From the NCBI RefSeq assembly GCF_007004725.1, contig NZ_ML660171.1, forward strand, positions 1-64,000: a DNA stretch of 64,000 nt, written 5' to 3'. Source of the DNA: Aliikangiella coralliicola (GTDB taxonomy: Bacteria > Pseudomonadota > Gammaproteobacteria > Enterobacterales > Kangiellaceae). The notes beneath the pieces are model-generated. The model ran no database searches. It saw nothing but the letters and a program-made list of their open reading frames with translations, and had not been told where the DNA came from. Below are positions 44,353-53,228 of the stretch, one piece after another (position 1 is the stretch's first letter; each line of letters opens with the position of its first letter). A program made the position numbers and the translations under genes.

Positions 44353-45210
44353 ATGACGCTTTTAACCGTACTGTTGGTAGTTGCACTGGAATACCATTTT
44401 CAATGGGGGGCCGAATATCGATCATTTGGCTGGTTCTCAAGTTTGCAAGAGAAACTCGATGACATGTTTGGAGAGCATTCTTTCTTTGAAGGTTGGGGAG
44501 GAATAGGCCTGATACTATTAATACCGGTACTGATTGTCGGTTTGTTTGTGGGTATATTTGATGGCGGATTTTACTACCTGATTTTGTTTATTGTTTCTTG
44601 TGTGGTTTTGTTTTTATGTCTGGGACCACGTCCACTTGAAGTTTCATTTCGCTCATACTTCGAGGCAATGGAAAGAGGAGATGAGCAGGCCGCCTATTTA
44701 TTGCTAAACCAGGAATCCCAGGCTGAAGACGTGCCTGAAGGTGATGAAATTGTCAGAAATGCCACCCGAGTCATTTTGGTAGAAAGCCAGGCTCGTTATT
44801 TCGGTGTACTTTTCTGGTTTATCTTTTTAGGTCCGTTCGGCGCGCTGTTTTACCGTTTGGCACATCAATATTATTGTGATTGTAAAAAGCATAACAAGGA
44901 AGAACACCTGCCTTTGATGAGTCAGTTGCTTCACGTTGTTGATTGGCTGCCGGCTAGATTGACTTGCTTTTTGTTTCTGCTGACTGGCGATTTTGTGAAT
45001 GGCTTTTATCGGGTGAAAGATTATTTTGCCGATTTGTCTGCGAATAGCCAACATATTATCAGTGAAACTGGTGTTGCCGCACTTGGCTTAGAAATGGGCG
45101 TCTCTGATCAAGGGATCAAAGAAAATCGTAACGCAATGGCAATGGTCGAGCGTACCTTGATAATTTATGTGGTGGTGGCGGCCGCACTAACGCCGCTCGC
45201 ATTTTGGTAA
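44353..45210 (+). CDS. ampE: AmpE-like inner-membrane protein
   Basis: A 285-residue AmpE family protein. It starts MTLLTVLLVVALEYHFQ and has four hydrophobic regions, including LILLIPVLIVGLFVGIF, LILFIVSCVVLFLCLG with GPRPLE, FGVLFWFIFLGPFGALFYRL and a C-terminal segment. AmpE acts with AmpD in sensing muropeptide level, although its biochemical role is unsettled. The 248-base gap after ampD contains a weak hairpin (CTGATTTT...AAAATCAG near 44165) but no T run. Confidence 0.88.
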   Translation: MTLLTVLLVVALEYHFQWGAEYRSFGWFSSLQEKLDDMFGEHSFFEGWGGIGLILLIPVLIVGLFVGIFDGGFYYLILFIVSCVVLFLCLGPRPLEVSFRSYFEAMERGDEQAAYLLLNQESQAEDVPEGDEIVRNATRVILVESQARYFGVLFWFIFLGPFGALFYRLAHQYYCDCKKHNKEEHLPLMSQLLHVVDWLPARLTCFLFLLTGDFVNGFYRVKDYFADLSANSQHIISETGVAALGLEMGVSDQGIKENRNAMAMVERTLIIYVVVAAALTPLAFW

Positions 45211-45214
45211 GGGA

Positions 45215-45487
45215 GAAATCCAACTCAGTTTAACTCCGTTCGGTTCGTGCTGAAATTTATCAATCTCTTAGCTCCCTCTCCCTTTGGGAGAGGGTTGGGG
45301 AGAGGGAAATCCAACTTACAAAGTTTAACTCCGTTTGGGTTCGTGCTGAAATTTATCAATCTCTTACCTCCCTCTTCCTTTGGGAGAGGGGGGGGAGAGG
45401 GAAATTCGACTTACAAAGTTTAACTCTGTTCGGTTTTTCGCTGAGAACTATCAACCTCTCCCTAGCCCTCTCCTTCCAGGAGAGGGG
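45215..45487. repeat. Three degenerate tandem units with G/C-rich palindromic ends
   Basis: Three units of about 85-96 bases start at roughly 45215, 45305 and 45401. Each begins with GAAAT(C/T)C(A/G)ACT, continues with AGTTTAACTC(C/T)GTT(C/T)GG and a (G/C)TGA(A/G)A(A/T) stretch, and ends in a hairpin of the CCCTCTCC...GGAGAGGG kind. It resembles the widespread unannotated GGGAGAGGG repeats seen in intergenic DNA. It lies between the convergent ampE and 331-residue genes. Confidence 0.75.
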
Positions 45488-45524
45488 ACTTAATCCTTTG
45501 CTAAAGGTAAACTGGTGACAGTCT

Positions 45525-46511
45525 TTACCCCAACACTGCCGCCTGAACGAGAGATTCCATTGTCGAGAGTATAATCAATGACTCGTCAAGTCTTGAGTCG
45601 ATATCGTCAAACTCATCTTTTCGATTTAGAATCGATTTGATTGCCGTTTGAATCGTTAGCAATTGCTTAGGTTGTCCGTTGGTTGGCAAGGTGTTGATAA
45701 AATAGTAAACACTTTTTAACCACCGATTGCTTTCTTGAGACATGGAACTATTTCCATTGAGCCGTCGCTGCGCGATTAATTCTCCTTTTTCCCTGAACTC
45801 AACCAAAGTGCGCAGTAAGGCAGTGTTAATCTCTCGTTTGTTGGTGGATAGCTTAGATTGAATTTTAGTCACTGTTGATTCGAGATTTTTGAGTTTATTA
45901 TTATTTTGCGTGTAACTATTTTTCTGTTCGTTGTACAGATTATTGAGAGAGGTGAACTTAAGATCCACATGCTGCATTTGTTGTTTAAGCTCATCACCGA
46001 GTGTTGAAATATTATCGGTCTTTTCTATTTGTTTACTTTGCGTTATTTGTAGCTGATTCAGTATTGAGCTGTTTTCACCTAACGAATTAGAAAGCTGCGC
46101 AACTAGAGCTCTGTCTGCTTCGGTGGGGAGTTTTTCTCGAACTTCGCCGATAAAGGTCTGAATTTTTTCAGTTGTTTGCGAATTAAAAATCAAAGAAGTA
46201 ACAATAGCGACAATAATGGCAAGTGTTGACGCCATAATCGTTTTACCAATGTCGCTTAATTGTACTTTGAGTTTGGTCCAGAATGTTTGTTTATTACTTT
46301 GTGCTACTTTATCGACTGTTTTGTTTATGAGCTGCTCGACTTCTTCGGGCGTCACAACAAGTGCAGGTTGTTCTTCGTTGTTTTGTGATATGTCGGTTAC
46401 AGTTTGAGCAGGTGCTTTTTCGTCTTTATTTTCTTTGCTCTGGCTGGACACGTTGAGATTAGCGGTATTCGAGTTTGATGTAAGGTTTGCGTTAGAGACT
46501 GAGGTTTCCAT
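45525..46511 (-). CDS. Unknown single-span coiled-coil membrane protein
   Basis: About 328 residues from the ATG at 46511 (METSVSNANLTS). The first 85 residues are Asn/Ser/Thr/Glu-rich and disordered. One membrane segment, TIMASTLAIIVAIVTSLIF, is at about residues 90-108. A long heptad-rich coiled coil follows (residues about 140-240, with LKQQMQHVDLKFTSLNNL and LKNLESTVTKIQSKL), then a helical C-terminal domain. I do not recognise a family. It is divergent from aceE over a 580-base gap with two palindromes, so it might share regulation with pyruvate dehydrogenase, although no functional link is known. Confidence 0.65.
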   Translation of the reverse strand: METSVSNANLTSNSNTANLNVSSQSKENKDEKAPAQTVTDISQNNEEQPALVVTPEEVEQLINKTVDKVAQSNKQTFWTKLKVQLSDIGKTIMASTLAIIVAIVTSLIFNSQTTEKIQTFIGEVREKLPTEADRALVAQLSNSLGENSSILNQLQITQSKQIEKTDNISTLGDELKQQMQHVDLKFTSLNNLYNEQKNSYTQNNNKLKNLESTVTKIQSKLSTNKREINTALLRTLVEFREKGELIAQRRLNGNSSMSQESNRWLKSVYYFINTLPTNGQPKQLLTIQTAIKSILNRKDEFDDIDSRLDESLIILSTMESLVQAAVLG

Positions 46512-46520
46512 GATCTTCAC

Positions 46521-47099
46521 TTCCGTTGTTGGCTCGCATAATCGCGATTGAGATATTCCAATGAGCTATAGATGATTGGATTATTATAATGCGATAGGGA
46601 TAAATGATGGAAGAATCCGGGCTAACTTAATTGAGATATTTTCTCATTTAATTTTGATGATATTTGGAGCGTATCGAGATGGGAATATTTGGAATAATTT
46701 GCTCGTGGCATAGTTAACAATTAGCCTGGCTAATTAAATTTCGATTACCGTTTAACAAGTTTGTGATTGGACCACTATGCCATTGAAATTTCTGTGATGT
46801 CATGGATATTTTCTAAAAGACAGTTTTAAATATTGTTAGCCAGGCTAAATATTGAGTTTTTGGCAGATTAGTGTTACTTTGTGCGCAGTTTATGGCGACA
46901 AGCCGAATACTGACTGAAAATGCAGCTTCATGGTTAACTGCTATACTTTCTAGCGTCTTTTATTGCTGGCGCCTTATTATTTGTCCTTCTTAATTCGAAG
47001 TACTGGTTTAAAAAGAAATACTATTTTAACAGCCGATTAACGTGACAAATAAAACCTGAAGCACCAAATAAAAAATATACTATTCCAGCGAGGAATCCT
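46521..47099. promoter_or_regulatory. Divergent control region ahead of aceE with two identical-type palindromes
   Basis: Two 13-base palindromes of the form TTAGCC-W-GGCTAA are at 46721-46733 (T at centre, extended to AATTAGCC/GGCTAATT) and 46836-46848 (A at centre). Their centres are 115 bases apart. They are good candidates for operators bound by a dimeric repressor, possibly with looping. They do not match the E. coli PdhR site ATTGGT-N3-ACCAAT. I could not assign the regulator. Confidence 0.65.
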
Positions 47100-49775
47100 A
47101 TGTCTGATAAAAATCACGATGTCGATCCCATTGAAACTCATGAATGGCTAGATGCCCTGGAGGCTGTGCTTGAAGAAGAAGGAACTGAAAGAGCACATTT
47201 CTTACTCGAAAAGCTGATCGACATGGCGCGCCGTTCAGGTGCTTATTTACCTTACAGCGCCACCACTGCTTATCTCAATACGATTCCAACAACCAAAGAA
47301 GCTCGAATTCCAGGCGATCAGGAAATGGAACAACGCTTGCGCTCCATTATTCGCTGGAATGCCATTGCCCTGGTACTTCAGGCGAGCAAAAAGAACAAAG
47401 AGCTCGGCGGTCATATTTCTAGTTTTGCTTCTTCAGCTACTTTATATGATGTCGGTTTCAACTATTTCTTTCGTGCAACTGATGAACAACAAGAAGGTGA
47501 CTTGATTTATTATCAAGGCCATTCATCACCGGGAATTTATGCGCGAGCTTTCCTTGAAGGAAGATTAACCGAAGAACAAATGAAAAATTTCCGTCAGGAA
47601 GTGGACGGAAAAGGGCTTTCTTCATACCCGCATCCCTGGCTTATGCCTGACTTCTGGCAATTCCCAACCGTATCAATGGGCCTCGGGCCAATTCAGGCCA
47701 TTTACCAGGCGAGATTTTTAAAGTATCTACAAAACCGAGAGTTAGCCAGTACTGAAAAACGTAAGGTTTGGGCATTTATGGGTGACGGTGAAATGGATGA
47801 GCCGGAATCATTAGGCGCAATTTCGCTCGCTGGCCGTGAAAAACTGGATAACCTGGTTTTTGTTATCAACTGTAATCTGCAGCGTCTTGACGGACCGGTG
47901 CGAGGAAACGGTAAAATTATCCAGGAACTCGAAGGCAGTTTCCGCGGAGCCGGATGGAATGTTATTAAAGTTATCTGGGGACGTTATTGGGACCCTCTGA
48001 TTGCTCGTGATACCGAAGGCAAATTGCTTAAAGTCATGGACGAGTCAGTCGATGGTGAATACCAAAACTATAAGTCAAAAGGTGGTAAGTTCACTCGCGA
48101 TTATTTCTTCGGTAAAGATCCTGCGTTATTGGAAATGGTCGCTAACATGTCCGACTCTGATATCTGGCGCTTAAATCGCGGTGGACATGATCCAACCAAG
48201 GTATATGCCGCTTATCATTCAGCAGTTCACCATAAAGGCCAGCCGACGGTCATTCTGGCTAAAACGGTGAAAGGCTATGGTATGGGAGACAGTGGTGAAG
48301 GAAAGAATATTTCTCACCAGGTGAAGAAAATGAATCTGGACGCATTGAAACAATTCCGAAATCGATTCAATGTGCCAATTAGTGACGAACAGTTAGAGGA
48401 AACACCTTTCTACCATCCCGGTGAAGATAGCCCGGAAATTAAATATTTGCGAGAGCGTCGCGAAGCACTGGGCGGTTATTTACCTGCACGGCGTTCAAAG
48501 TCGACTAATCTAACGGTTCCACCGTTGAAAGCATTTGAAGCGATTACCAAGGGATCAAATGGTCGGGAAATTTCCACCACTATGGCCTTTGTCAGAATCC
48601 TCAATATTCTGCTCAAAGATAAAGAATTGAGCCAACGGATTGTACCAATTATTCCTGACGAAGCGCGTACCTTTGGAATGGAAGGTATGTTCCGACAAAT
48701 CGGTATTTATTCCTCTGTCGGTCAGCTTTACGAGCCGGTTGATTCTGACCAGGTGATGTATTACCGCGAAGATAAAAAAGGCCAGATTTTGGAAGAGGGC
48801 ATTAACGAAGCCGGTGCGATGTCTTCCTGGATTGCGGCTGCAACCAGTTATTCAAGCAATAACTTGCCAATGATTCCGTTTTATATCTTCTACTCAATGT
48901 TTGGATTCCAGCGAATAGGCGATTTAGCCTGGGCCGCAGGTGATATGCAGGCTAGAGGATTTTTGCTCGGCGCAACTTTTGGACGTACTACACTGAATGG
49001 TGAAGGACTACAGCATCAAGATGGCCACAGCCATATACTTGCCTCAACTATTCCAAACTGTGTCAGTTATGACCCAACCTATGGTTATGAATTAGCGTTG
49101 ATTATTCGCGACGGGATGCGTCGAATGTATGAAAACCAGGAAAATGTTTTCTACTACATCAGTACGCTCAATGAAAACTATGCGCATCCGGAAATGCCTA
49201 AAGGATGCGAAGAAGGCATTATCAAAGGAATGTATTTGTTAAAGTCGGGTAAAAAACCCCGTGGAAAAAATACTGCGCCAAGGGTGCAATTGTTAGGTTG
49301 CGGTCCAATTTTAAATGAAGTGATTGCAGCAGCAGAATTACTTGAAAAAGACTTTAAAGTAAACGCCGATATCTGGAGTGTAACCAGTTTCAACGAGCTG
49401 GCGCGTGACGGCAATGAAGTGACCCGACTTAATATGTTAAACCCTGAATCGGATAAGCCAGCGGTCAGTTATGTTGAGCAGTGCTTAGGTGGCCAAGAAG
49501 GCCCGGTCATTGCCTCAACAGATTCGATGAAAGCCTACGCCGAACAAATTCGTGCATTTGTCCCTGCAAAATACCGAGTGTTGGGAACCGACGGATTCGG
49601 ACGAAGTGATAGCCGCGAAAATCTGCGCCGTTTCTTTGAAGTTGACCGTTATTATGTGGCTGTTGCGGCAATCAAAGCGTTAGCCGATGAAGGCACTTTA
49701 ACGGCTAAAGATGTTACAAAAGCGCTTGAGCTTTACAACATCGACATCAATAAACCTAATCCATTAATCAGCTAA
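47100..49775 (+). CDS. aceE: Pyruvate dehydrogenase E1 component, homodimeric type
   Basis: Thiamine-diphosphate-dependent decarboxylation of pyruvate and transfer to the E2 lipoyl group. The 891-residue length and single polypeptide fit the AceE type. The cofactor motif runs from GDGEMDEPES (Gly228) to NCN (about 257-259). Other landmarks are YYQGHSSPGIYARAFLEGRL near residues 140-160 and RTTLNGEGLQHQDGHSH in the second half. The operon continues with aceF (8 bases from the aceE stop to the frame of aceF) and lpd. Confidence 0.97.
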   Translation: MSDKNHDVDPIETHEWLDALEAVLEEEGTERAHFLLEKLIDMARRSGAYLPYSATTAYLNTIPTTKEARIPGDQEMEQRLRSIIRWNAIALVLQASKKNKELGGHISSFASSATLYDVGFNYFFRATDEQQEGDLIYYQGHSSPGIYARAFLEGRLTEEQMKNFRQEVDGKGLSSYPHPWLMPDFWQFPTVSMGLGPIQAIYQARFLKYLQNRELASTEKRKVWAFMGDGEMDEPESLGAISLAGREKLDNLVFVINCNLQRLDGPVRGNGKIIQELEGSFRGAGWNVIKVIWGRYWDPLIARDTEGKLLKVMDESVDGEYQNYKSKGGKFTRDYFFGKDPALLEMVANMSDSDIWRLNRGGHDPTKVYAAYHSAVHHKGQPTVILAKTVKGYGMGDSGEGKNISHQVKKMNLDALKQFRNRFNVPISDEQLEETPFYHPGEDSPEIKYLRERREALGGYLPARRSKSTNLTVPPLKAFEAITKGSNGREISTTMAFVRILNILLKDKELSQRIVPIIPDEARTFGMEGMFRQIGIYSSVGQLYEPVDSDQVMYYREDKKGQILEEGINEAGAMSSWIAAATSYSSNNLPMIPFYIFYSMFGFQRIGDLAWAAGDMQARGFLLGATFGRTTLNGEGLQHQDGHSHILASTIPNCVSYDPTYGYELALIIRDGMRRMYENQENVFYYISTLNENYAHPEMPKGCEEGIIKGMYLLKSGKKPRGKNTAPRVQLLGCGPILNEVIAAAELLEKDFKVNADIWSVTSFNELARDGNEVTRLNMLNPESDKPAVSYVEQCLGGQEGPVIASTDSMKAYAEQIRAFVPAKYRVLGTDGFGRSDSRENLRRFFEVDRYYVAVAAIKALADEGTLTAKDVTKALELYNIDINKPNPLIS

Positions 49776-49789
49776 AGGGGAGATTGAAA

Positions 49790-51433
49790 ATGAGTGATTT
49801 AGTTCAAGTCAATGTTCCCGACATTGGTGACGTTTCTGAGGTTGATGTAATCGAGTTATTAGTCAACGTAGGCGACACCATAGCAAAAGATGATTCATTG
49901 ATTACGTTAGAAACCGACAAAGCAACGATGGATGTTCCGTCCAGTGAATCAGGTGTAGTAAAAGCCATTCACGTGCAGGTCGGCGATCAAGTTTCTCAAG
50001 GCGATTTGATTCTCGAAGTAGAAGCCAGTGCTTCAGGCGTCACTGAGGCAAAAACTTCAGCGGCAGAGCCTGATGTCGCGGCTGAGCAAGAGGCTGTATC
50101 TGAGCAAGTCGCTGAGTCTGTGCCAGAGCAGCCTGTCGAAAATGTTCAGCCCGCAGCTTCTCAAGCTGAAGAAAAAGATCTAACCGTACCTGATATTGGC
50201 GATGCCAGCGATGTTGATGTGATTGAAGTGCTGATTGCTGACGGCGATTCAATCAAAAAAGATCAGGGATTAATCGTTCTAGAAACTGACAAGGCCACAA
50301 TGGAGGTTCCGGCTTCTGACGATGGCACTATATTATCGGTTTCGGTGAAGGTCGGTGATAAAGTTTCGCAGGGCGATGTTATTGGTCGTATTAAAACTGA
50401 ATCTGCCGATGCGCCAAAAGCCTCTCAACCGCCTGCTGCAGTTACTGCACCTGCTCCGGTAGCTAAAGAAAGTAAAAGTGCACCGGTACCCGATCATCCG
50501 CAAATGAAAAAGAAAGCTTCCAAGGGAATTGTTCACGCTAGCCCGGCTGTGCGTCGGTTTGCCCGTGAATTGGGAGCCGATCTTGCGAAGGTCAAGGGCT
50601 CAGGACCGAAAGGCCGAATTCTCAAAGAAGATGTTCAAAATTTCATCAAGTTTGAATTATCACGCCCTAAAGCAACCGCAGCGACTGGTGCATTCTCAAC
50701 GCCTCAAATGCCTGAAGTGGATCATGCTAAGTGGGGGGAGATTGAATCTAAACCTTTGACCAGAATTCAAAAAATCAGCAGCGTTAATTTACATCGTAAC
50801 TGGATTACAATTCCCCATGTGACTCAACATGAAGATGCCGACATTACTGATTTAGATGCTTTTCGAAAGTCACTTAAAGATGAAGCGGCGCGTGATGGTG
50901 TGCGTTTAACACCGCTTGCCTTCATCATGAAGGGGCTCGTTCACACGTTAAAAGCGTTTCCCAAGTTTAATGCGTCGCTAGCGAGTGACGGTGAAAATCT
51001 GATATTTAAGAATTACTACCATATTGGTGTAGCGGTTGAAACGCCTGACGGCTTGACGGTCCCAGTTATCAGAGATGTTGATCAAAAAGGCATCTATCAA
51101 CTGGCCACGGAGCTGGGAGAAATCAGCGCAAAAGCCAGAGAGAAGAAATTGTCAGCCGATGATATGCAGGGAAGTAGCTTTACTATTTCTTCATTAGGTG
51201 GAATAGGTGGTACTGCTTTCTCTCCTATTGTAAAATGGCCCGACGTTGCCATACTGGGGCTTTCAAGAAACAAAATGCAGCCGGTATGGAATGGAAGCGA
51301 ATTTGTACCCAGACTGATGTTGCCCATGTCGCTCTCTTATGATCACCGAGTAATCGATGGTGCTGATGCGGCGAGATTTGTGGTTCATTTGTCACAGACG
51401 TTGAACGATATTCGTCGCGTTCTTTTGAAATAA
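49790..51433 (+). CDS. aceF: Dihydrolipoyl acetyltransferase (E2)
   Basis: Core of the pyruvate dehydrogenase complex. From the ATG at 49790 (GGGGAGA ahead; a TTG two codons upstream is rejected) the protein is 547 residues. Two lipoyl domains carry Lys44 and Lys168, each in ETDKAT. Ala/Pro/Gln-rich linkers separate them from the peripheral-subunit-binding domain (VHASPAVRRFARELGADL) and the catalytic domain with SYDHRVIDGADAARF (His519). E. coli has three lipoyl domains; many other gammaproteobacteria have two, as here. Confidence 0.96.
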   Translation: MSDLVQVNVPDIGDVSEVDVIELLVNVGDTIAKDDSLITLETDKATMDVPSSESGVVKAIHVQVGDQVSQGDLILEVEASASGVTEAKTSAAEPDVAAEQEAVSEQVAESVPEQPVENVQPAASQAEEKDLTVPDIGDASDVDVIEVLIADGDSIKKDQGLIVLETDKATMEVPASDDGTILSVSVKVGDKVSQGDVIGRIKTESADAPKASQPPAAVTAPAPVAKESKSAPVPDHPQMKKKASKGIVHASPAVRRFARELGADLAKVKGSGPKGRILKEDVQNFIKFELSRPKATAATGAFSTPQMPEVDHAKWGEIESKPLTRIQKISSVNLHRNWITIPHVTQHEDADITDLDAFRKSLKDEAARDGVRLTPLAFIMKGLVHTLKAFPKFNASLASDGENLIFKNYYHIGVAVETPDGLTVPVIRDVDQKGIYQLATELGEISAKAREKKLSADDMQGSSFTISSLGGIGGTAFSPIVKWPDVAILGLSRNKMQPVWNGSEFVPRLMLPMSLSYDHRVIDGADAARFVVHLSQTLNDIRRVLLK

Positions 51434-51501
51434 TTGATAGTGGATCAAGATAGTTAGAATTGTTTTTATCTGATCCGCTAAATCATTGATGGTTAAAAAT
51501 A

Positions 51502-51526
51502 ATGGCCTTAGTCACTAAGGCCATTG
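51502..51526 (+). other. Intergenic hairpin between aceF and lpd
   Basis: A perfect ten-base stem AATGGCCTTA/TAAGGCCATT with a five-base loop, but no T run. It may slow transcription or protect the aceEF message, giving different levels of E3. lpd also belongs to the 2-oxoglutarate complex, so independent control would make sense. Confidence 0.6.
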
Positions 51527-51551
51527 TCATAATTTAAAAGGTGAAAGCACT

Positions 51552-52973
51552 ATGAGTAATGACATTCAAGCACAAGTGGTAGTGATTGGCGCTGGTCCGG
51601 GCGGTTATACCGCCGCATTTCGCGCGGCTGACTTGGGTTTAAACGTTGTTTTGGTTGAAAAGTATTCAACATTGGGCGGTGTCTGCTTAAATGTTGGTTG
51701 TATTCCGTCGAAAGCTTTATTGCACTCTGCTAAAGTTATCGACGAAGCGAAAAGCATGGAATCTCATGGTGTTTCTTTTGGTGACCCCAGTATCGATATT
51801 GATAAGATCCGAGAATACAAAGAAGGTGTTGTCGGCCAGCTGACCAAAGGTTTAGGCGGTATGGCAAAAATGCGCAAGGTTAAGGTTGTGCAAGGCGTTG
51901 CCAAATTTACTTCTCCAAACACTTTAGCGATCGAAGGTAATGACGAAGTCAGCAACATTAACTTCGAAAACTGTATTATTGCTGCAGGTTCCAGAGTTGT
52001 TCAACTCCCATTTTTGCCAGAAGATGATCGAATCATCGATTCAACCGGCGCGCTTGAGTTAAAAGATGTACCTGAAAATATGTTGGTTATCGGTGGCGGA
52101 ATTATCGGTCTTGAAATGGCGACTGTTTACCGCGCTTTAGGTAGTAAAATTTCAATTGTTGAAATGTTCGACCAACTGATTCCTGCGGCAGACAAAGATG
52201 TGGTTAAGGTGCTACATCGCTATGTGAAAAAGCAGTATGAATCCATCATGCTTGAAACCAGCGTCACCAAAGTTGAAGCGAAAGACGATGGCCTTTGGGT
52301 AACATTTGAAGGTAAGAAAGCGCCGAAAGAACCGCAACGCTATGACAAGATTTTATCCGCTGTTGGACGTCGACCAAACGGTGATTTGCTCGACGCAGGT
52401 AAAGCGGGCGTTAATGTCGATGAGCGCGGTTTTATCGCCGTAGATAAACAGCTCCGAACTAATGTTCCTCATATCTATGCTATCGGTGATTTAGTTGGCC
52501 AGCCAATGCTTGCCCATAAAGCGACTCACGAAGCGCATGTTGCTGCGGAAGTGATTGCCGGCAAAAAGCACGCATTCGAGCCTCAATGTATTCCAAGCGT
52601 CGCTTACACTGATCCGGAAATTGCCTGGGTTGGATTAACGGAAAAAGAAGCCAAAGAAAAAGGCATCGATTATGGCGTTGGGACTTTCCCATGGGCTGCC
52701 AGCGGCAGAGCGATTGGCGCCGGCCGTACTGAAGGTTTTGCCAAATCAATTTATGACAAATCGAATAATCGAATTATAGGCGCTGCTATTGTTGGTATTA
52801 ACGCCGGTGAGATTATCGGTGAAGCTGGGCTTGCAATTGAAATGGGTTGTGACGCGGAAGATATCGCACTAACCGTTCACGCTCATCCAACGCTCTCTGA
52901 ATCTTTGGCATTCTCAGCTGAAGCTTACGAAGGAACTTGTACTGATTTACCACCAGCCCGCAAAAAGAAATAG
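51552..52973 (+). CDS. lpd: Dihydrolipoamide dehydrogenase (E3)
   Basis: Flavoprotein that reoxidises dihydrolipoyl groups with NAD. FAD site VIGAGPGGYTAAF is at residues 11-23. The redox disulfide is Cys45 and Cys50 in GGVCLNVGCIPSK. The NAD site has VIGGGIIGLEMATVY, and the C-terminal base lies in HAHPTLSES. The 473-residue length is normal. It lies 118 bases after aceF, with a hairpin between, and ends in a strong terminator. Confidence 0.97.
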   Translation: MSNDIQAQVVVIGAGPGGYTAAFRAADLGLNVVLVEKYSTLGGVCLNVGCIPSKALLHSAKVIDEAKSMESHGVSFGDPSIDIDKIREYKEGVVGQLTKGLGGMAKMRKVKVVQGVAKFTSPNTLAIEGNDEVSNINFENCIIAAGSRVVQLPFLPEDDRIIDSTGALELKDVPENMLVIGGGIIGLEMATVYRALGSKISIVEMFDQLIPAADKDVVKVLHRYVKKQYESIMLETSVTKVEAKDDGLWVTFEGKKAPKEPQRYDKILSAVGRRPNGDLLDAGKAGVNVDERGFIAVDKQLRTNVPHIYAIGDLVGQPMLAHKATHEAHVAAEVIAGKKHAFEPQCIPSVAYTDPEIAWVGLTEKEAKEKGIDYGVGTFPWAASGRAIGAGRTEGFAKSIYDKSNNRIIGAAIVGINAGEIIGEAGLAIEMGCDAEDIALTVHAHPTLSESLAFSAEAYEGTCTDLPPARKKK

Positions 52974-53029
52974 GCTGAGCGAGTTCACCTAAGTCTGTTG
53001 GTGAAAAGTTGCTAAAAAACACTCAAAAG

Positions 53030-53055
53030 AAGGCGCAGTAATTGCGCCTTTTTTG
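53030..53055 (+). terminator. Terminator of the aceE-aceF-lpd operon
   Basis: Stem AAGGCGCA/TGCGCCTT with a five-base loop and a following T run, about 55 bases after the lpd stop. Confidence 0.93.
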
Positions 53056-53228
53056 ATCGACAAGAGTTGTCGAAGAATGAGCAATGCTGTTTTATTTACA
53101 TGTATGGAGCTACCGAGGCGGCGGGCTATTTTTGAAAGATTGATTGTTTGAAGTAATAAAGTGATGTAACTTTTTGAGCTCAAGCCGAATTACCCAAAAT
53201 AATAAAGATTAGTGATGGGAGACTTTAA

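Noticed and set aside
45215-45487. CRISPR array
   Set aside because: Units are degenerate, about 90 bases, lack unique spacers and no cas genes are in the window.
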